Shown piece by piece: positions 1 to 5,375 of a DNA stretch of 6,836 nucleotides. The stretch covers positions 1 through 6,836 of the forward strand of contig CADBQK010000564.1 in the NCBI GenBank assembly GCA_902796775.1, in the 5' to 3' direction. The position numbers and the translations under genes were made by a program. The first letter of the stretch is position 1, and each line of letters starts with the position of its first letter. Below the pieces are notes generated by a model. That model was given only the letters and a program-made list of their open reading frames with translations, was not told the DNA's origin and did not search any database. This stretch comes from an uncultured Lachnospiraceae bacterium (lineage in GTDB: Bacteria > Bacillota_A > Clostridia > Lachnospirales > Lachnospiraceae).

Positions 1-1326
1 AGGAAACCGCCTGTTCCCTTCACAACCAGTACTCTGCAGCAGGAGGCTTCAAAACGGCTGAATTTCTCAACCCAGAAGACCATGAGTCTCGCCCAGCAGC
101 TCTACGAAGGCGTAGATGTCAAAGGCGCCGGCACGGTCGGCCTGATCACCTACCTGCGAACCGATTCCATCCGTGTCTCGGAGGAGGCCGATGCCAATGT
201 ACGCAGCTACATCAGGGAGCAGTATGGTGAGAAGTATATAGCGGAATCTGTAAAGCAGACGCAAACAGGCAAAAAGATCCAGGATGCTCATGAAGCCATT
301 CGTCCGACCTATATGGACATGCATCCGGATCATGTAAAGGAATCCCTGACCCGTGACCAGTACAGACTGTACAGCCTCATCTGGAGCCGATTTGTCGCCA
401 GCAGAATGTCAGAAGCTGTCTACGAGACGACAAGTCTTAAGATCACAGCCGGCAGCTGCCAGTTTGCCGTATCCGCATCCAGCCTTTCCTTCGAAGGTTT
501 CCTGTCAGTGTATAAACCGGACGATGAAAAGAAAGAGGAAGGTGTGATCTGTGCAGGACTCGAGACCGGGGATATACTCGAGTTTGAATCCTTTGACATC
601 AGGCAGCATTTTACCCAGCCGCCCGCTCATTACACAGAAGCATCCCTCGTTCACAGTCTGGAAGAGCTGGGGATCGGCCGGCCGAGTACTTACGCCCCGA
701 CCATCACGACGATCATCGCCCGCCGCTACGTGATTAAAGAAAACAAAAATCTCTACGTAACGGAAATCGGTGAAGTAGTCAACAACATGATGATGCAGAG
801 TTTTCCCGGCATCGTCAATCTGGACTTTACAGCCATGATGGAAAATCTTCTGGATAAGGTTGAAGAGGGCACGGTCGAATACAAAACCGTCGTCCGCAAT
901 TTTTATCCCGACCTGAAGAAAGCAGTGGAACAGGCAGAGCAGGAGTTGGAAGAAGTCACTATTGAAGATGAAATATCCAACGTTCCCTGCGACAAATGCG
1001 GCAGGATGATGGTCATCAAATACGGACCGCACGGGAAATTCCTCGCCTGCCCCGGCTTCCCGGAATGCCGGAATACCAGAACCTATTTTGAAAAAACAGG
1101 AGTATCCTGTCCAAAATGCGGCAGCGACATCGTTATCAAAAAGACCAAGAAGGGAAGGCGGTACTATGGCTGTGAAGCCAACCCTGAATGTGACTTCATG
1201 ACCTGGCAGCGCCCCTCCGCAAAAAAATGCCCGCAGTGCGGAGGACTCATGCTCATCAAAGGCAGAAAACTGGTCTGTATGTCCGAAGAATGCGGCTGCA
1301 TACTGGATAGGGAAGATGAAGAATAG
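1..1326 (+). CDS. topA: DNA topoisomerase I, C-terminal part (5' end outside window)
   Basis: Type IA topoisomerase that relaxes negatively supercoiled DNA by cutting one strand through a 5'-phosphotyrosine link. The reading frame is open from base 1, so the N-terminal Toprim domain lies upstream and 441 residues are visible, roughly the last two thirds of a Firmicute TopA of about 690. The conserved stretch PFTTSTLQQEASKRL comes first. The active-site motif GLITYLRTDS follows, with the catalytic Tyr codon at 151-153 and the partner Arg at 157-159. The later GIGRPSTYAPTI motif is also typical of the family. The C-terminus carries three Cys4 zinc ribbons that begin at 988, 1108 and 1228 (CDKC, CPKC, CPQC). 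The third is shorter, with 12 residues between its Cys pairs against 16-17 in the others. The internal ATG at 82 is not the true start. A terminator directly downstream separates it from codY. Confidence 0.97.
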   Translation, partial: RKPPVPFTTSTLQQEASKRLNFSTQKTMSLAQQLYEGVDVKGAGTVGLITYLRTDSIRVSEEADANVRSYIREQYGEKYIAESVKQTQTGKKIQDAHEAIRPTYMDMHPDHVKESLTRDQYRLYSLIWSRFVASRMSEAVYETTSLKITAGSCQFAVSASSLSFEGFLSVYKPDDEKKEEGVICAGLETGDILEFESFDIRQHFTQPPAHYTEASLVHSLEELGIGRPSTYAPTITTIIARRYVIKENKNLYVTEIGEVVNNMMMQSFPGIVNLDFTAMMENLLDKVEEGTVEYKTVVRNFYPDLKKAVEQAEQELEEVTIEDEISNVPCDKCGRMMVIKYGPHGKFLACPGFPECRNTRTYFEKTGVSCPKCGSDIVIKKTKKGRRYYGCEANPECDFMTWQRPSAKKCPQCGGLMLIKGRKLVCMSEECGCILDREDEE

Positions 1327-1338
1327 ACACAGGAGACA

Positions 1339-1370
1339 AGGAGACAGGGTGTTCTCTGTCTCCTGTTTTT
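1339..1370 (+). terminator. Rho-independent terminator of topA
   Basis: The arm AGGAGACAG (1339-1347) pairs perfectly with CTGTCTCCT (1356-1364). Two further inner pairs (one G-T) close a TGTT tetraloop at 1350-1353. A run of five T follows at 1366-1370. It starts 12 bases after the topA stop codon, as expected for an intrinsic terminator. Confidence 0.88.
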
Positions 1371-1384
1371 CTCTTGTCAAGGAA

Positions 1385-1410
1385 GGAGACAAAGAACCGT
1401 CTCCCGTTTT
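1385..1410 (+). terminator. Possible second, weaker terminator hairpin after topA
   Basis: GGAGAC (1385-1390) pairs with GTCTCC (1399-1404) across an 8-base loop, followed by CGTTTTCTGTTT. The stem is only 6 bp and the T-tract is interrupted, so it is at best a back-up to the terminator just upstream, whose stem sequence it shares. Confidence 0.4.
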
Positions 1411-1453
1411 CTGTTTCAGTCATTTTCCCTGAAAAGATACTGAATAAATGAAA

Positions 1454-1488
1454 AGTTTTCTGACAGACACTTGTATTTTCCGAATAAA
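1454..1488 (+). promoter_or_regulatory. Candidate CodY operator half-sites over the codY promoter
   Basis: The known CodY box is AATTTTCWGAAAATT. Two overlapping-promoter candidates match at 10 of 15 positions: 1454-1468, with an intact TTTTCTGA core, and 1474-1488, with TTTTCCGAA, which overlaps the -35. A related TTTTC-N3-GAAAA palindrome lies at 1423-1435. CodY represses its own gene in several Firmicutes, so autoregulation is plausible, but 10/15 matches occur often by chance in AT-rich DNA. Confidence 0.3.
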
Positions 1489-1499
1489 CATGATAAAAT
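1471..1499 (+). promoter_or_regulatory. Predicted sigma-A promoter of codY
   Basis: TTGTAT (1471-1476), a 17-base spacer, then TAAAAT (1494-1499) preceded by TG at 1491-1492, which makes an extended -10. Transcription would start near 1506 and give a leader of about 80 nt. The -35 is weak (3 of 6 consensus), but the spacing is ideal and the extended -10 compensates. Confidence 0.7.
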
Positions 1500-1587
1500 A
1501 CTAAAATGTGAAAGAAGTAGAGGTGTGTTGGTATTTTTCAATTTATTTCTTAGACGGATTTGCCAATGAAAGAAGGGATTTCGGGAT

Positions 1588-2361
1588 ATGAGTGTTCAAT
1601 TGCTGGATAAAACTAGGAAGATCAACAAATTGTTGCATAATAATGACTCGCAGATGGTTGTATTCAACGATATCTGCGCCGTACTCAGCGAGATCCTCTT
1701 TTCCAACGTACTGGTCATCAGCCGGAAGGGGAAAGTCCTGGGTGTATGTCATCACGACGAGGTAGCAGTCATCCAGCAGATGCTGGTTCCTCAGATTGGT
1801 GAACATATCGATCCATTACTCAATGAACGTCTGCTGAATATCCTGTCCACCAAAGAAAATGTAAATCTCCTGACACTTGGATTTGAATGTGATGCCGTTG
1901 GTACCTATGAGGCGATCATCTCTCCCATAGAGATCGCAGGAGAGCGCCTGGGGACCCTGTTTATCTACCGTCAGGAAAACCCCTATGAGATCGACGACAT
2001 CATACTCAGTGAATACGGGACTACCGTTGTCAGCCTTGAGATGCTGCGCTCGGAGAATGAAGAAAGTGCAGAGGAGAGCCGGAAGGTCCAGATTGTTAAA
2101 TCAGCCATCAGTACCCTGTCATTTTCCGAGCTGGAAGCAATCACTCACATCTTTGAAGAGCTGGACGGCAGCGAGGGGATCCTGGTTGCCAGCAAGATTG
2201 CCGACCGGGTAGGGATCACACGCTCCGTCATCGTCAACGCTCTTCGCAAATTTGAAAGTGCCGGCGTCATTGAGTCACGCTCCTCCGGCATGAAGGGCAC
2301 CTACATCAAAGTTATTAACGACCGTGTATTTGAAGAGTTGAAACGAGCGGGCAACAAGTAA
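1588..2361 (+). CDS. codY: CodY, GTP/branched-chain amino acid-sensing global transcriptional regulator
   Basis: DNA-binding pleiotropic repressor that links GTP and branched-chain amino acid levels to nutrient uptake and biosynthesis genes. At 257 residues it has the usual length (259 in Bacillus subtilis). The N-terminal half is the GAF ligand domain, opening with MSVQLLDKTRKINKLL, and includes ISRKGKVLG (residues 44-52) and ERLGTLF. A helical linker follows, and then SELEAITHIFEELDG. The C-terminal winged helix-turn-helix starts at residue 201 with the near-invariant ASKIADRVGITRS, and the recognition helix spans about residues 211-224. The start is ATG 1588, preceded by AGAAGGG at 1571-1577 with a rather long 10-base spacer; no nearby in-frame ATG competes. 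It appears monocistronic, with its own promoter and terminator. The codV, clpQ and clpY genes that precede codY in Bacillus are absent here. Confidence 0.97.
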   Translation: MSVQLLDKTRKINKLLHNNDSQMVVFNDICAVLSEILFSNVLVISRKGKVLGVCHHDEVAVIQQMLVPQIGEHIDPLLNERLLNILSTKENVNLLTLGFECDAVGTYEAIISPIEIAGERLGTLFIYRQENPYEIDDIILSEYGTTVVSLEMLRSENEESAEESRKVQIVKSAISTLSFSELEAITHIFEELDGSEGILVASKIADRVGITRSVIVNALRKFESAGVIESRSSGMKGTYIKVINDRVFEELKRAGNK

Positions 2362-2399
2362 AGAGAAAAAGACGAAGCAAAGCATCCGCAGATCAACTG

Positions 2400-2470
2400 C
2401 ACAGACAGCAAGCAGAGAAAGCACATAAAACACAGACAAAGTGCAGGCAAAGCACAGAAAAACACAGGCA
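2400..2470 (+). repeat. Degenerate 31/32-bp tandem repeat in the codY 3' region
   Basis: Unit 1 (2400-2430) and unit 2 (2431-2462) share 24 of 31 aligned positions, with the blocks CACAGACA, GCAG, AAAGCACA and AAAA in the same order. A third unit begins at 2463 with CACAGGCAA and then diverges. The surrounding 2362-2470 is strikingly poor in T on this strand. The third unit start doubles as the 5' arm of the codY terminator. Confidence 0.65.
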
Positions 2471-2525
2471 ATGGATCTGTTTCCGGAGAGAGCAGCCGGA
2501 TACGAATTCACTGCCTGTGTTTTTT
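2458..2525 (+). terminator. Rho-independent terminator of codY
   Basis: AAAAACACAGGCA (2458-2470) is perfectly complementary to TGCCTGTGTTTTT (2512-2524), and T continues to 2525. The 41-base loop is long but holds its own hairpin, TCCGG (2482-2486) with CCGGA (2496-2500). It ends 11 bases before the rpsB -35 box. Confidence 0.72.
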
Positions 2526-2535
2526 AATAAAATGC

Positions 2536-2564
2536 TTGCATACCCTTGTCGTATGTGTTATACT
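2536..2564 (+). promoter_or_regulatory. Predicted promoter of rpsB-tsf
   Basis: TTGCAT (2536-2541), a 17-base spacer, and TATACT (2559-2564) preceded by TG at 2556-2557, an extended -10. Transcription would start near 2571 and leave a leader of about 127 nt before rpsB. The 336-base gap between codY and rpsB is therefore filled by the tandem repeat, the codY terminator, this promoter and the rpsB leader. Confidence 0.78.
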
Positions 2565-2570
2565 TTTCTG

Positions 2571-2697
2571 CGGCTTTATCATACACGCAGGGTGTATGCA
2601 GGCAGTGGTTGCCCTTAAATAGAGCGGTATAAGAGGCTTTTCAAGGGTTTTCGCCTGAGAACCATCCTGCGGAAGAACAAACCATGGAGGTAAAAAA
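2571..2697 (+). promoter_or_regulatory. Structured 5' leader of rpsB, possible autoregulatory region
   Basis: Hairpin 1 pairs CATACAC (2580-2586) with GTGTATG (2592-2598) around the loop GCAGG. Hairpin 2 pairs GGTTTTC (2646-2652) with GAGAACC (2657-2663), including one G-T pair, around the loop GCCT. The hairpin-1 loop is complementary to CCTGC at 2666-2670, and AGGC at 2634-2637 to the hairpin-2 loop, so pseudoknots are possible. The Shine-Dalgarno GGAGG at 2686-2690 lies just downstream. Ribosomal protein S2 controls its own leader in some bacteria; this leader matches no family I recognise by sequence. Confidence 0.45.
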
Positions 2698-3435
2698 ATG
2701 AGCGTAATTTCTATGAAGCAGCTGCTCGAAGCAGGCGTACACTTCGGACACCAGACCAGAAGATGGAACCCTAAAATGGCTCCGTATATCTTCACCGAGA
2801 GAAACGGTATCTATATCATCGATCTGCAGAAGACAGTCGGTATGGTAGACGATGCTTACAATGCAGTGAAGGACATCGTCGCTAACGGCGGCACTATCCT
2901 TTTTGTCGGCACCAAGAAGCAGGCACAGGATTCCATCAAGGCAGAGGCAGAGCGCTGCGGCATGTACTATGTCAACCAGAGCTGGCTCGGCGGTATGCTG
3001 ACCAACTTCAAGACCATCCAGAGCCGTATCAAGAGACTTAAAGATATCGAGCAGATGTCTGAAGACGGCACATTTGATGTCCTGCCCAAGAAGGAAGTTA
3101 TCAAGCTTAAGAAAGAATGGGAAAAGCTTGAGAAGAACCTTGGCGGTATCAAAGATATGGAAAGAGTTCCCGACGCAATCTTCATCATCGATCCCAAGAA
3201 GGAAAGGATCTGCGTTCAGGAAGCTGAGACCCTCGGCGTAACCCTGATCGGTATTGCGGATACCAACTGCGATCCCGAAGAGCTGGATTACATCATCCCC
3301 GGTAATGACGACGCAATCCGTGCCGTCAGACTGATCACCTCTACAATGGCAGACGCTGTCATCGAGGCAAAGCAGGGCGCTGATGCAGGCGATGCAGAGG
3401 AAGCAGCAGAAGGCGAAGAGAGCGAAGAAGAATAA
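2698..3435 (+). CDS. rpsB: 30S ribosomal protein S2
   Basis: Structural protein of the small ribosomal subunit, bound on its solvent side near the head-body junction; it also supports S1 attachment in bacteria that have S1. The 245-residue length is typical. Family hallmarks are present in order: [19 protein letters not shown] (9-27), YIIDLQKT (39-46), FVGTKKQAQ (69-77), [12 protein letters not shown] (93-104), the helical coiled-coil insert rich in K and E (about 108-150), PDAIFIIDP (158-166) and [21 protein letters not shown] (from residue 186). The tail from about 229 is low-complexity and very acidic. Start ATG 2698 has GGAGG at 2686-2690 with 7-base spacing, and the gene ends in tandem TAA TAA. 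No terminator separates it from tsf, 87 bases downstream, so the two are co-transcribed. Confidence 0.98.
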   Translation: MSVISMKQLLEAGVHFGHQTRRWNPKMAPYIFTERNGIYIIDLQKTVGMVDDAYNAVKDIVANGGTILFVGTKKQAQDSIKAEAERCGMYYVNQSWLGGMLTNFKTIQSRIKRLKDIEQMSEDGTFDVLPKKEVIKLKKEWEKLEKNLGGIKDMERVPDAIFIIDPKKERICVQEAETLGVTLIGIADTNCDPEELDYIIPGNDDAIRAVRLITSTMADAVIEAKQGADAGDAEEAAEGEESEEE

Positions 3436-3440
3436 TAACA

Positions 3441-3494
3441 GATATTGATCAAATAGATATCATTTAGATACTCGTATGGATATCATATAGATAT
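3441..3494 (+). repeat. GATAT-rich direct repeats with internal dyads between rpsB and tsf
   Basis: GATATCATTTAGATA (3456-3470) and GATATCATATAGATA (3479-3493) match at 14 of 15 positions and are offset by 23 bp. Each contains a TATC-N5-GATA inverted repeat. A perfect TTGATCAA palindrome (3445-3452) precedes them. There is no T-tract, so this is not a terminator. A weak internal promoter (TTGATC, 16 bases, GATACT at 3467-3472) could be drawn through it but is not well supported. Confidence 0.6.
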
Positions 3495-3522
3495 TTATCG
3501 AACAGTCAGGAGGAAGATTGAA

Positions 3523-4470
3523 ATGGCAGCTGTAACTGCAAAGATGGTAAAAGAGCTCAGGGAAATGACCGGAGCCGGTATGATGGACTGCAAGAAGGCT
3601 CTGAGCGCTCCCGAAGTTGATGGAGATATGGACAAGGCGATCGAGTTCCTTAGGGAAAAGGGACTTGCAGCAGCTGAGAAGAAGGCTTCCAGGATCGCAG
3701 CAGAAGGTGTTGTAGCTACACTGGTAGCAGATGATGCTAAGAGCGCTGTAATCGTAGAAGTTAACTCTGAGACAGACTTTGTTGCAAAGAATGCAGAGTT
3801 CCAGGCATACGTAGCAAAAGTTGCACAGCAGCTTCTCGCTTCTGCAAGCGAGACTGTCGAAGCATTCATGGCTGAGCCCTGGATTGATGACGCTTCCCTC
3901 ACTGTAGAGCAGGAGCTTTCCCAGATGGTAGCCAGGATCGGCGAGAAGCTTTCTATCCGCCGTTTCCAGAAGGTTTCCGAGCCTGAAGGCGTGATCACCT
4001 CCTACATTCATGCAGGCGGCAAAATCGGCGTTCTCGTCGACATCGTAACTGATGCAGATAAGGAAGCAGTCGCAGAGTGCGGCAAGAATGTTGCTATGCA
4101 GATCGCAGCTATGAGGCCGAAGTACACCGACCGCAGCGAAGTCAGCCAGGAGTTCATCGAGCATGAGAAGGAGATCCTTCTTGCCCAGATCCAGAACGAT
4201 CCCAAAGAGTCCCAGAAGCCTGAGAAGGTCATCCAGGGTATCGTACAAGGCCGTATCAGCAAAGAGCTCAAAGAGATCTGCCTCGTAGACCAGGTCTATG
4301 TCAAGGCTGAGGATGGCAAACAGTCTGTCGGCAAGTATGTCGAGTCTGTAGGTAAAGCAGCAGGCACAAAGGTTGCTGTTAAGGGCTTTGTCCGCTTCGA
4401 GACCGGCGAAGGCATGCAGAAGAAGGAAGAAGACTTCGCAGCCGAAGTAGCCAAGCAGATGGGAATGTAA
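3523..4470 (+). CDS. tsf: Translation elongation factor Ts
   Basis: Cytoplasmic guanine-nucleotide exchange factor that releases GDP from EF-Tu so that it can be recharged with GTP during elongation. The N-terminal UBA-like domain holds the signature MTGAGMMDCKKAL (residues 15-27). The EF-Tu-contacting motif TDFVAKN is at 84-90, where Asp and Phe insert near the EF-Tu magnesium site. The dimerisation and core region follows, with YIHAGGKIGVLVDI (161-174) and AMQIAAMRP (191-199), and the C-terminal module ends with GFVRFETGEG (288-297). At 315 residues it is somewhat longer than the Escherichia coli protein (283), in line with clostridial forms. Start ATG 3523 is preceded by AGGAGG at 3508-3513 with 9-base spacing. 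It is the last gene of the rpsB transcript; a strong terminator follows, where pyrH would be expected in many relatives. Confidence 0.98.
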   Translation: MAAVTAKMVKELREMTGAGMMDCKKALSAPEVDGDMDKAIEFLREKGLAAAEKKASRIAAEGVVATLVADDAKSAVIVEVNSETDFVAKNAEFQAYVAKVAQQLLASASETVEAFMAEPWIDDASLTVEQELSQMVARIGEKLSIRRFQKVSEPEGVITSYIHAGGKIGVLVDIVTDADKEAVAECGKNVAMQIAAMRPKYTDRSEVSQEFIEHEKEILLAQIQNDPKESQKPEKVIQGIVQGRISKELKEICLVDQVYVKAEDGKQSVGKYVESVGKAAGTKVAVKGFVRFETGEGMQKKEEDFAAEVAKQMGM

Positions 4471-4543
4471 TAATCGGGCCTGAAGCTTTTTAAAAACCTG
4501 ATTATTGGGTATTACCGTCAAACCCAGGTATTTTGAGGCGGTA
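4469..4543 (+). other. Two hairpins in the tsf 3' untranslated region
   Basis: AATAATCGGG (4469-4478), which overlaps the tsf stop codon, pairs with CCTGATTATT (4497-4506) with a single G-T wobble and an 18-base loop. Next, TACCG+TCAAA (4513-4522) pairs with TTTGA and CGGTA (4532-4536, 4539-4543), with a two-base GG bulge. Neither has a T-run, so they are not terminators; they may stabilise the transcript end. Confidence 0.5.
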
Positions 4544-4570
4544 TGATATGTTTTAAACAGAACAGTAAAG

Positions 4571-4606
4571 GATGTCGTTCCTGATGGAGCGGCATCTTTT
4601 TCTTTT
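4571..4606 (+). terminator. Rho-independent terminator of rpsB-tsf
   Basis: GATGTCGTTCC (4571-4581) pairs along all 11 positions, two of them G-T, with GGAGCGGCATC (4586-4596) around a TGAT loop, followed by TTTTTCTTTT. This is a clear end of the operon. Confidence 0.93.
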
Positions 4607-4615
4607 CATTGAGAA

Positions 4616-4644
4616 TTGTATTTCACAGGCCATCAGTGTATAAT
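4616..4644 (+). promoter_or_regulatory. Predicted promoter of the small membrane protein gene
   Basis: TTGTAT (4616-4621), a 17-base spacer and a perfect TATAAT (4639-4644), lying 10 bases after the tsf terminator T-run. The -35 hexamer is the same as at the codY promoter. Transcription would begin around 4651. Confidence 0.72.
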
Positions 4645-4650
4645 ACATCC

Positions 4651-4861
4651 ATCACATAGTGATTCTTCTTGTCCGTATTTCTGAAAGAGAGGGGAGTCTT
4701 TTCCTGGAGATACCATCAAAGCGAAGGTCATAAATTGCTGGAGATTATTGGTAAAGAAAAGGAAGCCAGCCATGAAATGGGCAGAAGCAGAAGTCAATGA
4801 ATAATACTGTGAATTGGTTTTGGATGCACGACGGGTAACATTTTTGAGAAGGAGGGATCCC
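4651..4861 (+). other. Long (about 210 nt) leader before the small membrane protein gene
   Basis: With the promoter and the tsf 3' structures, this fills the 391-base gap after tsf. The leader opens with a 13-bp dyad, ATCAC-ATA-GTGAT (4651-4663), right at the predicted transcription start. A mini-ORF encoding MKWAEAEVNE runs 4772-4804, with GGAAG 6 bases upstream. I see no riboswitch consensus that I can name and no intact gene on either strand. Its function is unknown. Confidence 0.4.
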
Positions 4862-5158
4862 ATGGAACATGGCTTTTCGATTCTGATGCTTATCTTTGCA
4901 GCAGCCTTGCTCTTGTATGCAGTGATTCTTGCCATTACAAAGGATTATAATATGCTGCCATACAGGGCGACGGTGTCCGTAAAACCAAAAAACCCGAAAA
5001 AGTATACAGTTCAGCTCGCAAAGGTAATCGCACTCGTTGCGCTGGCGGTAGCTGTCGGGGCGGGGATATCATTTTTGAATGCACTGGCCGGGGCAGTCGT
5101 GATCCTTGCAGGGGTGATCGCCGCGATATGGGCCGGGACGAAAATAGTCAAAAATTAA
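4862..5158 (+). CDS. Small uncharacterised membrane protein, three predicted helices
   Basis: I do not recognise a named family. The 98-residue product has hydrophobic segments at about residues 5-26, 55-75 and 77-93. The first two are joined by a strongly basic loop (KDYNMLPYRATVSVKPKNPKKY and following; no acidic residue after Asp28), and the tail is also basic (TKIVKN). By the positive-inside rule, loop and C-terminus would be cytoplasmic and the N-terminus outside. There is no cleavable signal peptide or catalytic motif. Start ATG 4862 is chosen because AAGGAGG sits at 4849-4855 with 6-base spacing; a longer frame from TTG 4814 lacks such a site. It is a single gene with its own promoter and a long leader, and it converges on the transporter gene. 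Codon use looks native, so I infer a real gene of unknown role. Confidence 0.85.
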   Translation: MEHGFSILMLIFAAALLLYAVILAITKDYNMLPYRATVSVKPKNPKKYTVQLAKVIALVALAVAVGAGISFLNALAGAVVILAGVIAAIWAGTKIVKN

Positions 5159-5259
5159 GCTGCTTCAGGATCCATATTAAAGAGATAGCACTGGTAAATT
5201 ATATGCATTCACAATCCTGATATCTACATTCTATAACATACATATTAAGGTATATAAAC

Positions 5260-5296
5260 AACGCGCCAGCCCGTATATTTGCGGGCGTGGCGCGTT
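5260..5296. terminator. Bidirectional GC-rich terminator between convergent genes
   Basis: AACGCGCCAGCCCG (5260-5273) pairs with CGGGC (5282-5286) and TGGCGCGTT (5288-5296), with one bulged G at 5287 and an 8-base loop. This 14-bp stem is followed by TTT on the + strand and by TTGTTTATAT on the - strand. It can end both the small membrane protein gene and the transporter gene. The rest of 5159-5375 is AT-rich with short dyads and no gene; the longest is TCAGGAT (5165-5171) with ATCCTGA (5214-5220). Confidence 0.8.
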
Positions 5297-5375
5297 TACT
5301 GCATCACCATTTTGATAAGGTTCCCATCAAGGGAGAAGTATCTTCCAAATTATCCGGATGGTATTATCCTGGAAA

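Noticed and set aside
505..1392. Antisense open frame of 295 codons inside topA
   Set aside because: It overlaps the conserved zinc-ribbon region of topA, crosses the topA terminator, shows no domain, and is a codon-usage shadow.
1566..1610. Short ATG frame (MKEGISGYECSIAG) overlapping the codY start
   Set aside because: No ribosome binding site of its own; most likely chance.
2609..2633. Second promoter TTGCCC / TATAAG inside the rpsB leader
   Set aside because: The spacer is only 13 bases, too short for sigma-A recognition.
3460..4521. Antisense open frame of 353 codons covering tsf, longer than tsf itself
   Set aside because: tsf on the + strand is an unmistakable EF-Ts with a good ribosome binding site. 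The antisense frame gives a Cys/Leu-rich product with no recognisable domain and runs through the rpsB-tsf spacer and tsf hairpins. It is a by-product of codon bias.
4650..4860. Known riboswitch in the long leader before the small membrane protein gene
   Set aside because: I compared it by eye with the SAM, cyclic-di-GMP and guanidine conserved cores and found none; a covariance-model scan would be needed to exclude others.
4814..4861. Longer N-terminus for the small membrane protein from TTG 4814
   Set aside because: It lacks a ribosome binding site and would translate the AAGGAGG that clearly serves ATG 4862.
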